From: an uncultured Lentisphaeraceae bacterium
GTDB lineage: Bacteria > Verrucomicrobiota > Kiritimatiellia > RFP12 > DVOR01
Assembly: GCA_937892925.1 (NCBI GenBank)
Contig: CALBHX010000013.1
Location: forward strand, 1-28,308
Reading direction: 5' to 3'
DNA length: 28,308 nt
In this document: in pieces, positions 7,084 to 14,229 of the stretch
How the letters are laid out: every line of letters begins with the position of its first letter
How positions within the stretch are numbered: the first letter of the stretch is position 1
Notes under the pieces: model-generated
What the model was told of the DNA's origin: nothing
What the model saw: the letters and a program-made list of their open reading frames with translations, nothing else
Databases searched by the model: none
Program-made: the position numbers and the translations under genes

Positions 7084-8211
7084 TTATACACGGCGCACCA
7101 ATCCGCCCGGAAGCGGACGCAGCCGCCTGCGCATTTGAAGCCCAATCGTCAACGTCATCACCTGCGGCATCGGCAGCCCTGTCTTCCGGCAAAGCTCATC
7201 CAGTGATACGCCTTCCGTTCCAACCGCCTCATAAATCTGCGCCTCATCTTCTGAGAGCCCCGCCGGCAAAACGGATTCCCCTGGCGTATTCGGTGCTATT
7301 TTGGAGAAAAGCCCGTCCAATGCATCCAACATCTGTTCCGGAGACAGCGCCAGCCGCGCCGCGCCCGAAGCAATCAGCGCGTGATTTCCCGCAAATGACG
7401 GCCAATCCAACCGTCCCGGAAACGCATAAATCGCCCGTCCGAGCCGCCGGGCAAAACCCACGGTAATCATCGTTCCGCCGCGCTCAGCCGTCTCTGCCAC
7501 CAGGACCTGTCGTGACAGCGCCGCCACAATCCGATTGCGCTGCGGGAATGTCTGCTTATCCGCGTGGCGCCCAAATGCATATTCACTTACCAACAATCCG
7601 CCGCGTGCTACGATCTCCTGCGCCAGCGGCTTGCGGCTCTCCGGATAAACCCTGTCCAACGCCGCTCCAATCACCGCAATCGTCTTACCGGCCGCTGAAG
7701 CCGGCGCCAGCAGCGCCCCTTCGTGCGCTGCGGAATCGACCCCTTCCGCCAACCCGCTGAGCACCTGCACATCCGCCGAAGCCAACCGTTGAGCAAACTT
7801 CCGCGCCTGCTCCATGCCATACACTGAAGCCCGGCGTGTACCGATTATTGCCACCGCTGGTTGCCGAAGCAGCGACACATCCCCCAGGCAATATAAGCAC
7901 AGCGGCGGCGACTCCAGCTCCTGCAGCGCCTGCGGCCACTCCGGCTCATCCGGCGTGAGCAAGCGAAAATGCCCGGCTCGCGCCCGCGCCAGCTCCGCTT
8001 CCGCCATTCCATTCCGGAACGCCGAAACGATCGCCTGCGCAAGCACCGGGCCTATATCCTTGCAGTCAGCCGCTATATCTTCCGGCGACACCGCTGCCGC
8101 TGCCGCGAGCGAACCATACGCCCGCAAAAGCGATCTCACCTTGGCCATGCCCACATTCGGCACACGGTTCAAGGCAATCAGAAAGCACCGGTCGCCGGAA
8201 GCAAACGCCAC
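7084..8211 (-). CDS. dprA: DNA-processing protein DprA
   Basis: DprA binds incoming single-stranded DNA and loads RecA during natural transformation. The product is about 375 residues: an N-terminal helical (SAM/HhH-like) part (ALNRVPNVGMAKVRSLLRAY), a Rossmann-like core with VAIIGTRRAS, VLSGLAEGVDSAAHEGAL, AVIGAALDRVYPE, the family motif FPQRNRIVAALS, and ERGGTMITVGFA, then a C-terminal winged helix (about 60 residues). The start is uncertain: GTG 8211 lies 13 nt after pta and gives a normal N-terminus, while an in-frame TTG at 8241 would overlap pta; neither has a clear ribosome-binding site. It is probably co-transcribed with pta. Its presence suggests, but does not prove, competence. Confidence 0.92.
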   Translation of the reverse strand: MAFASGDRCFLIALNRVPNVGMAKVRSLLRAYGSLAAAAAVSPEDIAADCKDIGPVLAQAIVSAFRNGMAEAELARARAGHFRLLTPDEPEWPQALQELESPPLCLYCLGDVSLLRQPAVAIIGTRRASVYGMEQARKFAQRLASADVQVLSGLAEGVDSAAHEGALLAPASAAGKTIAVIGAALDRVYPESRKPLAQEIVARGGLLVSEYAFGRHADKQTFPQRNRIVAALSRQVLVAETAERGGTMITVGFARRLGRAIYAFPGRLDWPSFAGNHALIASGAARLALSPEQMLDALDGLFSKIAPNTPGESVLPAGLSEDEAQIYEAVGTEGVSLDELCRKTGLPMPQVMTLTIGLQMRRRLRPLPGGLVRRV

Positions 8212-8224
8212 GTTGAGCTGCCAA

Positions 8225-9235
8225 TTATAGGGTCTGCCCAACGGTGATGCAGATATTGCCGAAGATATCCTCTGCGCTGCACCCGCGCGACAAGTCGTTG
8301 ATCGGTTTAGCCACACCCTGCACAATCGGACCGAGCGCCGTTGCGTCCGCCAATCGCTGAACCAGCTTGTAGCAGATATTTCCGGCTTGCAAATCCGGGA
8401 AAATGAGCACATTGGCATCACCCTTAATCGCCCCGCCCGGGTTCTTCTGAAGCGCCACAGAAGGCACAATCGCCGCGTCGGCCTGGAGCTCGCCATCCAC
8501 CACCGCGTCCAGCCCCAACTCCTCAAACTTCGCCTTCGTCAAACGCGTAGCCTCTGCCACTTTGTCCACCAACTCATGCTTGGCCGAACCCTTGGATGAA
8601 AAGGAAAGAAATGCCACCTTCGGTTGCTTCCCAACCAACGCGCGGAAAGTCCGCGCCGTAGCCAAGGCAATGTCAACCATCTGCTCTGCCGTTGGGCATG
8701 GATTCACCGCGCAGTCCGCAAAACACAGCACATCATCACCCGCAGCCGTTGGCTTGCGCAGCCCCATCAGGAAGGTTGAAGACGCCAGCTTGATCCCGGG
8801 CGCTGTCCCTACGCACTGAAACGCCGCCCGCAGCATATCACCCGTTGAGGCAATCGAGCCGGCCACAAGCCCATCAGCTTTACCTAGAGCGAGCATCATC
8901 GCACCAAAGTAAATCCGCTTATCCAGCAATGCCTGCCGCGCCCCTTCTGGCGTCATGCCCTTGGCCTTACGCTTCTCATAAAAAGCCTGAGCAAGCTCCT
9001 CCAGAAGCGCACCCTGCGTATAGTCAATCACCTGAACGTCCGCCGCCAGCTTCATTCCGGCTGCATTCTCAGAAAACGTAATCTCTTCAGGCGTACCCAA
9101 CACAATAATCTTGGCGACATTCTCCTGAACGGCCAGATTCGCAGCCTTAATCACACGCGGATCCTGCCCTTCGGGCAATACAATCGTGCGCCCCGAGCCC
9201 TTGGCTTTAGCGCAAATCTGCTTCAGCAATTCCAT
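8225..9235 (-). CDS. pta: Phosphate acetyltransferase (short form)
   Basis: Converts acetyl-CoA and phosphate to acetyl-phosphate and CoA in acetate fermentation. The 336-residue product is the single-domain Pta: LPEGQDPRVIKAA near the N-terminus, DGLVAGSIASTGDMLRAA, the FADCAVNPCPTAEQMVDIA block, FLSFSSKGSAKH, and the C-terminal IFPDLQAGNICYKLVQRLA and PINDLSRG motifs of the Pta/EutD family. ATG 9235 has AAGGAG about 9 nt upstream, and a strong promoter lies at 9277-9305. No acetate kinase gene is present in the window. Phosphate butyryltransferase is a less likely alternative because the C-terminal motifs are of Pta type. Confidence 0.94.
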   Translation of the reverse strand: MELLKQICAKAKGSGRTIVLPEGQDPRVIKAANLAVQENVAKIIVLGTPEEITFSENAAGMKLAADVQVIDYTQGALLEELAQAFYEKRKAKGMTPEGARQALLDKRIYFGAMMLALGKADGLVAGSIASTGDMLRAAFQCVGTAPGIKLASSTFLMGLRKPTAAGDDVLCFADCAVNPCPTAEQMVDIALATARTFRALVGKQPKVAFLSFSSKGSAKHELVDKVAEATRLTKAKFEELGLDAVVDGELQADAAIVPSVALQKNPGGAIKGDANVLIFPDLQAGNICYKLVQRLADATALGPIVQGVAKPINDLSRGCSAEDIFGNICITVGQTL

Positions 9236-9276
9236 AATCCAACTCCTTCCAGCGGATATTCAAGTAATAATCACAG

Positions 9277-9305
9277 AGTATACCCCCTCCGTACCCTTTT
9301 GGCAA
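9277..9305 (-). promoter_or_regulatory. Sigma-70-type promoter of pta-dprA
   Basis: Read on the minus strand, TTGCCA (9305-9300), a 17-nt spacer, then TATACT (9282-9277). The spacing is ideal, and the start would fall about 35 nt before the pta ATG. The same -10 hexamer is used by the divergent promoter at 9373-9401 and by the fba promoter. Confidence 0.75.
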
Positions 9306-9372
9306 GCTGAGAAGGTTAGACTTCCGCGACAGAGAAAACCCGCTTATCCTCTCTGTTTCCGAATTGCACCCC

Positions 9373-9401
9373 TTGGCGGAACGCTTTGAAAAGAGTATAC
9401 T
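9373..9401 (+). promoter_or_regulatory. Sigma-70-type promoter of the DUF805 gene
   Basis: TTGGCG (9373-9378), a 17-nt spacer and TATACT (9396-9401). The predicted start near 9408 leaves a leader of about 60 nt before the ATG at 9470. It faces away from the pta promoter about 70 bp to the left. Confidence 0.65.
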
Positions 9402-9469
9402 CATGATGTCTGACCGTAAAGCTTGGATCTTCAAGTCTGTTTTCAGGTTTCAGAAAGGATATGCTCGCC

Positions 9470-9850
9470 ATGACCCTGATTCTTCGCTGTTTTCACAACG
9501 CTTTCTGTTTCCATGGCCGTGCTCGCAGAGCGGAGTATTGGACCTTCCTGCTTTTTTGTGTAGTTGGGAATATGATTCTGGCCTCGTTGGGCGCAATGGT
9601 GCATTCACACGTGCCGGAAACCGTGTTCTCCCTAGCTGTGTTCTGCCCTCTGCTAGCCGTTTCCGTGCGCCGCCTGCACGATATTGGCTTCTCGGGCTGG
9701 TGGGTGCTTGTGGCGCTGGTGCCGTTTGTGGGCTCGCTCGGACTGTTCTGCCTGTGTGCCATCGACAGTCAGCGCGGATGTAACGTTTATGGTAACAGCG
9801 AAAAGTATCCGGACATCGAAGAATGGATTCGGGAGGATGCCAACCTGTAA
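9470..9850 (+). CDS. DUF805 family membrane protein
   Basis: Small integral membrane protein of about 126 residues, function unknown. It has the DUF805 signatures in order: FHGRARRAEYW near the N-terminus, RRLHDIGFSGWW in the middle, and a Gly/Asn-rich end (GCNVYGNSEKYPD). There are three to four hydrophobic segments. ATG 9470 is preferred: AAAGGA ends 10 nt upstream, while ATG 9461 lies only 1 nt from that site. It has its own promoter and terminator, so it is a single-gene unit between the pta and tetrapyrrole operons. Confidence 0.88.
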   Translation: MTLILRCFHNAFCFHGRARRAEYWTFLLFCVVGNMILASLGAMVHSHVPETVFSLAVFCPLLAVSVRRLHDIGFSGWWVLVALVPFVGSLGLFCLCAIDSQRGCNVYGNSEKYPDIEEWIREDANL

Positions 9851-9905
9851 CACAACGCTGCGCCGTTAGCGCTTTTCTGATTTCCCAAGGGCCGTGCGGT
9901 AGGAG

Positions 9906-9926
9906 AGAGCCGCGCGGCTCTTTTTT
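9906..9926 (+). terminator. Rho-independent terminator after the DUF805 gene
   Basis: AGAGCC (9906-9911), GCGC loop, GGCTCT (9916-9921), then a run of T (to 9926). The stem is short but GC-rich and the T run is perfect. It lies 55 nt after the stop codon. Confidence 0.75.
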
Positions 9927-10184
9927 ACCCCCCCCGCTCCGCGCCGCCGCCGGGTTCCAGAATTCAAGCACCAAGAGGCTCCTCTAGGCGGGGACACCGA
10001 CATCTTGGGGCAAGTCTTCTCAACGCCAAACGTATGAAAGAACGTCGCAATGTACCATGCTTCTGCCGCACGATGCCTCCAAGAATTCCGTACGCATTCT
10101 GTTGTCGCCACCCGGTAAACGGGCACTGAAGAATGGGGCAGCAGAGGGTCATTTTTGATAAACTGCTCCGGAGTAGAGGTCGTT
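9927..10184. other. Spacer without recognisable gene
   Basis: Together with the terminator this forms a gene-free stretch of about 330 nt (9851-10184) before the tetrapyrrole operon. A C run and a CG-rich tract (9928-9957) open it. Short open frames on the minus strand have no ribosome-binding site or recognisable protein. I see no convincing -35/-10 pair for the downstream operon, and no biotin-operator palindrome. Confidence 0.6.
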
Positions 10185-12197
10185 ATGGTTTATTTCGTCA
10201 GTGGCGTTGATACCGACGCCGGCAAGAGCATCGCAACCGGTTGGTTAGCCAAGCGGCTGCTCGATGCCGGGCGTCGGGTCATTACAGTGAAACTTGTTCA
10301 GACAGGGAATTCCGGAGAATCGGAGGATATTGCCCGGCATCGAGCCATGATGGGGGTACAGTTCCCCGAAGACCGCGCAGGTATCACCGCGCCGGAGATC
10401 TTTACTTATCCCTGTTCGCCCCACTTGGCAGCCCGGCTTGAGCACCGGGAAGTCAATCTGGAACACGTATTGAACGCGATCCATTCGCTTGAAGCGCGAT
10501 ATGAAGACATTCTGGTGGAAGGTGCAGGAGGGCTCCTTGTTCCGTTGACGGAAACGGTGTTGACGCTTGACTTTGTCTGCCGGCAACAATGGCCAATCAT
10601 CTTCGTTACCGGCGGTATTCTCGGCTCCATCAGCCAAACCCTGTTGGCTTTTGAGGCACTCAAAGCCCGGGGTGCAACCGTTTGCCGTGTGATCTATAAT
10701 CAGTTCCCCGGCCAGCGCGATGCCGTCATCAATGCAGAATCCTGCGCTTTTCTGAAACAGGCCGCGGCTAAAACTTTCCCAGAGGCGCTTTGGGAAGAGC
10801 TCCCGGCACTGGTTTTGCCTGAGGCAGCCAATCTACCTGGCTCTAAACCTCAAAACCTTCCCCCACCGCAAAAATCAACGGCGCCCCTGACCACGCGGCC
10901 GGAAGTCAACACCTTGGCGGCTAACCTCCTTGTGGAGGGCAAATGGGTGCTCGTTGTCGGCGGCGGACGCGTCGGGCTCCGTAAGGCACATGCCCTCCGC
11001 GAAGCCGGCGCCCGAATCCGCTTGGTTTGCCCGCAAGCTTTACCGGAAGCGGCCGCACTGGCAGAAGACCTTCAATGCCGAACCTTCCGCCCGGAAGATG
11101 TGGATGGCTGCTGCCTGGTTCTGGCCTGTACCAACGACAAGTACGTCAATCGTGCAATCCTAAACGCTGCTCGGGCGGCATGTGTGCCCTGTTGCTGCGC
11201 AGATGGCGGTTGGGCTGAAGCCGACTTTATCCTACCGGCCACATTCCGCGCCGATGGCCTGCTCGTTTCCGTTTCAACCTGCGGAAAGAGCTGCCGAACA
11301 GCCAAAGAGGTCAAAAACACCTTGGCGCGGTTCCTCACACTCTGTTCTCCCGGTACCTGCTTCATTCATGGCATTGAATGCGCCGTACCCTTGCCGCCAA
11401 AAGAGGTGCTGGCTCGTCGGCTCGCATTTTTAAACGGGCTTTACGGATGGGTGCTTCTCACCACGTGTAACCGAACGGAGCTGCTGGCCTGGGCCGCACC
11501 GGAGCTGATCCAGAGCGGTCTGCTTGAACACGCAATGCATCTTCCGAAGAATGCCTATTCGTTCTCCGGCGAAGCTGCCATGCATCACCTGACAATGGTG
11601 CTCGCAGGGATGCGTTCGCATATGATTGGCGAGTTCCATATCGTTGGACAAGTTCGTGATGCAGTGGAAGAAGCTCGACACGCCGGCTGGGCACACGGCC
11701 CCTTGCAGCAGGCCTATGCGGAAGCCTTGCGCCGCGCACAAGCCGTCCGGCAGGCTGTTGAGCCGCGCCTTCCGAAACTTGAGGTGGAGGATCTCGCCCT
11801 GGAAGGAGCAACCGGGCGCGTAGTCATTGCCGGCACGGGGCGTCTCGGATGCGCCGCAGTGGCCAAAGCCAAGTCTCTGGGGCTTACCGTAACCGTTCTC
11901 TACCACACGCATCCGCTCCCCGGGGAAGACTGCCGCCCATTAAAAGACTGGGCAGCTGCGGTGCGTGGAGCCAACCGGTTCATTACCGCACTCTCCGTAC
12001 CCCACCCCATTTTCCAGGCAGAAGCACTGAACGGTGTGCCCGCCTATGACTTGGGTGCCCCCCGAAACATTGCCGGAGAAACCGGCGTCCGCGACCTGGA
12101 TGCTCTGCGCGGCAATTATCTCCGCAGAACCGGACAGCTTGAACAGATTCAATCGATTGCCGAAAATGCCTATCAGGAGAGCCTGCGCCATGACTGA
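10185..12197 (+). CDS. Fusion protein: dethiobiotin synthetase BioD - precorrin-2 dehydrogenase (CysG N-terminal type) - glutamyl-tRNA reductase HemA
   Basis: One uninterrupted 670-residue frame with three enzymes. Residues about 1-212 are BioD: P-loop GVDTDAGKS, KLVQTG with the substrate lysine, and LVEGAGGLLVPL. A Pro-rich linker follows (about 213-240). Residues about 240-385 match the NAD-binding precorrin-2 dehydrogenase (Met8/CysG-N): VLVVGGGRVGLRKA, TNDKYVN with the catalytic-type Asp, and SVSTCGKS. Residues about 390-670 are glutamyl-tRNA reductase: catalytic Cys428 in TTCNRTEL, IGEFHIVGQVRDA, and a Rossmann motif VVIAGTGRLG. The reductase part lacks the usual N-terminal HKTAPVE-type motif and the C-terminal dimerisation domain. 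ATG 10185 has GAGGT 5 nt upstream. It overlaps the next fusion gene by 8 nt. The domain calls are solid; whether each domain is active is unknown. Confidence 0.9.
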   Translation: MVYFVSGVDTDAGKSIATGWLAKRLLDAGRRVITVKLVQTGNSGESEDIARHRAMMGVQFPEDRAGITAPEIFTYPCSPHLAARLEHREVNLEHVLNAIHSLEARYEDILVEGAGGLLVPLTETVLTLDFVCRQQWPIIFVTGGILGSISQTLLAFEALKARGATVCRVIYNQFPGQRDAVINAESCAFLKQAAAKTFPEALWEELPALVLPEAANLPGSKPQNLPPPQKSTAPLTTRPEVNTLAANLLVEGKWVLVVGGGRVGLRKAHALREAGARIRLVCPQALPEAAALAEDLQCRTFRPEDVDGCCLVLACTNDKYVNRAILNAARAACVPCCCADGGWAEADFILPATFRADGLLVSVSTCGKSCRTAKEVKNTLARFLTLCSPGTCFIHGIECAVPLPPKEVLARRLAFLNGLYGWVLLTTCNRTELLAWAAPELIQSGLLEHAMHLPKNAYSFSGEAAMHHLTMVLAGMRSHMIGEFHIVGQVRDAVEEARHAGWAHGPLQQAYAEALRRAQAVRQAVEPRLPKLEVEDLALEGATGRVVIAGTGRLGCAAVAKAKSLGLTVTVLYHTHPLPGEDCRPLKDWAAAVRGANRFITALSVPHPIFQAEALNGVPAYDLGAPRNIAGETGVRDLDALRGNYLRRTGQLEQIQSIAENAYQESLRHD

Positions 12198-14229
12198 GTC
12201 TCTCCGTGTTGGAGCCCGTGATTCGCAGCTCTCCCTTTTACAGGCCAAGCATGCCATTGCTCACCTGCAGAAGTGGTTCGGCGATGCTCTCTCCTTCTCG
12301 CTAATCCCCTTTTCTTCGCCCGGAGATCGCAACCTGGCGCTCGATTTGCGTGAAAGCCCGGAGGACTTCTTTACACGCGATTTAGACGAAGCCCTGCGCC
12401 AAGGCGAAATTGACTGTGCCATCCACTCTGCAAAGGATCTACCGCAGACACTCCAACAATTAGAAGGTGATGCGGCCGACGAAACCGCGTTGGATTGGGT
12501 TTGGCTCCCCTGGCGGGAAGACCCGCGCGATTGCCTTATCTCCACCTGCCCCCATCCAAAAACGATTGGCATCAGCAGCACCAGACGGGCAGACTGGGCC
12601 GCCCGGATCTTCCCGAATGCCCGCCAGACCACCCTTCGCGGCACCATTCCAGAACGGCTTCGCAGGCTGGATGCCGGCGACTATGATGCGATTGTTGTGG
12701 CCGCGGCCGCCTTGCACCGGCTTGGACTGCAGGAGCGAATTTCTGCTTATATCCCGCTCGATGAGCTCACTCCGCCTCCAGGACAGGGGGTGCTTGCACT
12801 CACGTTTCGCCGGCAGGATCGGCGGTTGCAGCAGCTGCGCAATCTGTTCATCAAAGCTGTGCGCTTTGTAGGCGCAGGCGTAGGCGATGCCGAGCTGTGT
12901 ACAATAGCGGGGCTTCGCGAACTGAAACAGGCCGATTGTGTCATCTATGATGCACTCATGGATGAGGCTCTTGTCCGTGAAACACCCGGCAAGACAATCT
13001 ATGTCGGGAAACGAAGTGGCGCCCACGCTCTGCCGCAAGCGGAAATCACCCGGCTCATTGGCCAACATGTCCGGCGCGGTGAGCGGGTGGTGCGACTGAA
13101 AGGCGGGGATCCCGGCCTGTTTGGCCGTCTCGCTGAAGAAACGGAAGCGCTTGTGGCCGATGGTATTCCATTCCGCGTCTGGCCGGGAGTTTCCGCTTTG
13201 GCCGCCGCGACTACCGCCACAGGGCTGTTGCTGACACGGCGCGGAGAAAGCAAGGGGTTCCGTGTGGAGACGCCCCGCAGCACAGGCACGCACTCAACTG
13301 ATGTTTATTTTATGGGTTTGGCACGATTTAATGAACTTGCCAAGCAGTATTCCCCCGACACGCCCTGCGCCATCGTTTACAATGCCGGAGCGCCCACGCA
13401 GCAAATCCAGCGCGGCACAGTAAGCACGCTGCAAACGCCCTCCCGTCAGCCTGGTTCACCCATAGAAGATCAACCAGCCGGGCTCATTCTTGTCGGAGCC
13501 GCCGCCACCACCCGTTTTCCCGCACTAGGGCCGCTTGCGGGGCGAAAAGTTTGGGTAACCGGAAGCCCGGATGTGGCAGCAAACGCTCGAACAGCCATTG
13601 TAGACTTTGGCGGAGTGCCCGTTCTTCGCCCTCTAATCCGCTTCGAAGCTGCCGCACGAGTCAAAATCCGCCCGAGTAAGGCTTATACCCACCTGCTGGT
13701 TACATCTCCCACAGCGGCGCGGTTTCTTCTCTCTCAGTTGGATTGCCCTATTCAGTTTCTCCCCAAACGCCTCCTGGCGACCGGCCCCGGCACCGCACAC
13801 GTGCTTGCACCGCTTCACTTGAATGTTACCCTGCCGACAAACGATTTTTCTTCCCGCGGATTGCTTACCGCGCTGCCAGACGATTTAACCGGATGGCGAA
13901 TCCTGCGCGTACGTAGTGAAGAGGCTGGGAGCTCCCTTGCTGAAGCACTGAAAACACGCGGTGCACGCGTCAAAGACCTTCCCATTTACCGTACGCTGCC
14001 GATTGCGAATGTTCAAATTCCACCCTACGATGCCGTCTTTCTAGCCTCCTCTTCTGCAGCGAAGGCCTGGCTGGCGCAAGATCGCCCGCATGCATGCGAT
14101 GTACTTGCTATGGGGAACCCCACGGCGGAAACGCTGCGAAACGGAGGGATCGAACCAACCCTCGTCGCCCCCGTTCAAACGGTTCAGGAAGTCTTCTGCG
14201 CCTATGCCCGACATTGCCTCTCCGAGTGA
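12190..14229 (+). CDS. Fusion protein: HemC (lacking domain 3) - uroporphyrinogen-III C-methyltransferase CobA - uroporphyrinogen-III synthase HemD
   Basis: A 679-residue protein. Residues about 1-222 match hydroxymethylbilane synthase domains 1-2: GARDSQLSL, HSAKDLP with the catalytic Asp, SSTRR, LRGTIPERLRRLDAGDYDAI and PPPGQGVLAL. The third domain, which carries the dipyrromethane-anchoring Cys (LEGGC motif), is absent. Residues about 225-440 are the SAM-dependent methyltransferase: VRFVGAGVGDAEL, VRLKGGDPGLFGR, WPGVSALAAA and YFMGLARF. Residues about 450-679 resemble HemD (GRKVWVTGSP, LVTSPTAARF, VRSEEAGSSLAEAL, YDAVFLASSSAAKAW). Together the modules would turn porphobilinogen into precorrin-2. 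ATG 12190 has AGGAGAG about 9 nt upstream. It overlaps mnmE by 26 nt. Confidence 0.9.
   Translation: MTESLRVGARDSQLSLLQAKHAIAHLQKWFGDALSFSLIPFSSPGDRNLALDLRESPEDFFTRDLDEALRQGEIDCAIHSAKDLPQTLQQLEGDAADETALDWVWLPWREDPRDCLISTCPHPKTIGISSTRRADWAARIFPNARQTTLRGTIPERLRRLDAGDYDAIVVAAAALHRLGLQERISAYIPLDELTPPPGQGVLALTFRRQDRRLQQLRNLFIKAVRFVGAGVGDAELCTIAGLRELKQADCVIYDALMDEALVRETPGKTIYVGKRSGAHALPQAEITRLIGQHVRRGERVVRLKGGDPGLFGRLAEETEALVADGIPFRVWPGVSALAAATTATGLLLTRRGESKGFRVETPRSTGTHSTDVYFMGLARFNELAKQYSPDTPCAIVYNAGAPTQQIQRGTVSTLQTPSRQPGSPIEDQPAGLILVGAAATTRFPALGPLAGRKVWVTGSPDVAANARTAIVDFGGVPVLRPLIRFEAAARVKIRPSKAYTHLLVTSPTAARFLLSQLDCPIQFLPKRLLATGPGTAHVLAPLHLNVTLPTNDFSSRGLLTALPDDLTGWRILRVRSEEAGSSLAEALKTRGARVKDLPIYRTLPIANVQIPPYDAVFLASSSAAKAWLAQDRPHACDVLAMGNPTAETLRNGGIEPTLVAPVQTVQEVFCAYARHCLSE

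Noticed and set aside
8242..8526. In-frame 5' extension of dprA inside pta
   Set aside because: The extra 95 codons are antisense-like low-complexity Arg/Ser/Trp sequence on the same strand as pta in another frame and do not resemble the DprA N-terminus.
9866..10152. Short minus-strand frames in the spacer before the tetrapyrrole operon
   Set aside because: No ribosome-binding site, no promoter, and Arg-rich translations without homology that I recognise; parts come from the terminator and the C-rich tract.
10185..12197. Fusion caused by a sequencing frameshift
   Set aside because: All three domains are in one frame without any stop, the joints are Pro-rich or smooth, and the next gene shows the same fused style, so an artefact is unlikely, although raw reads were not available.
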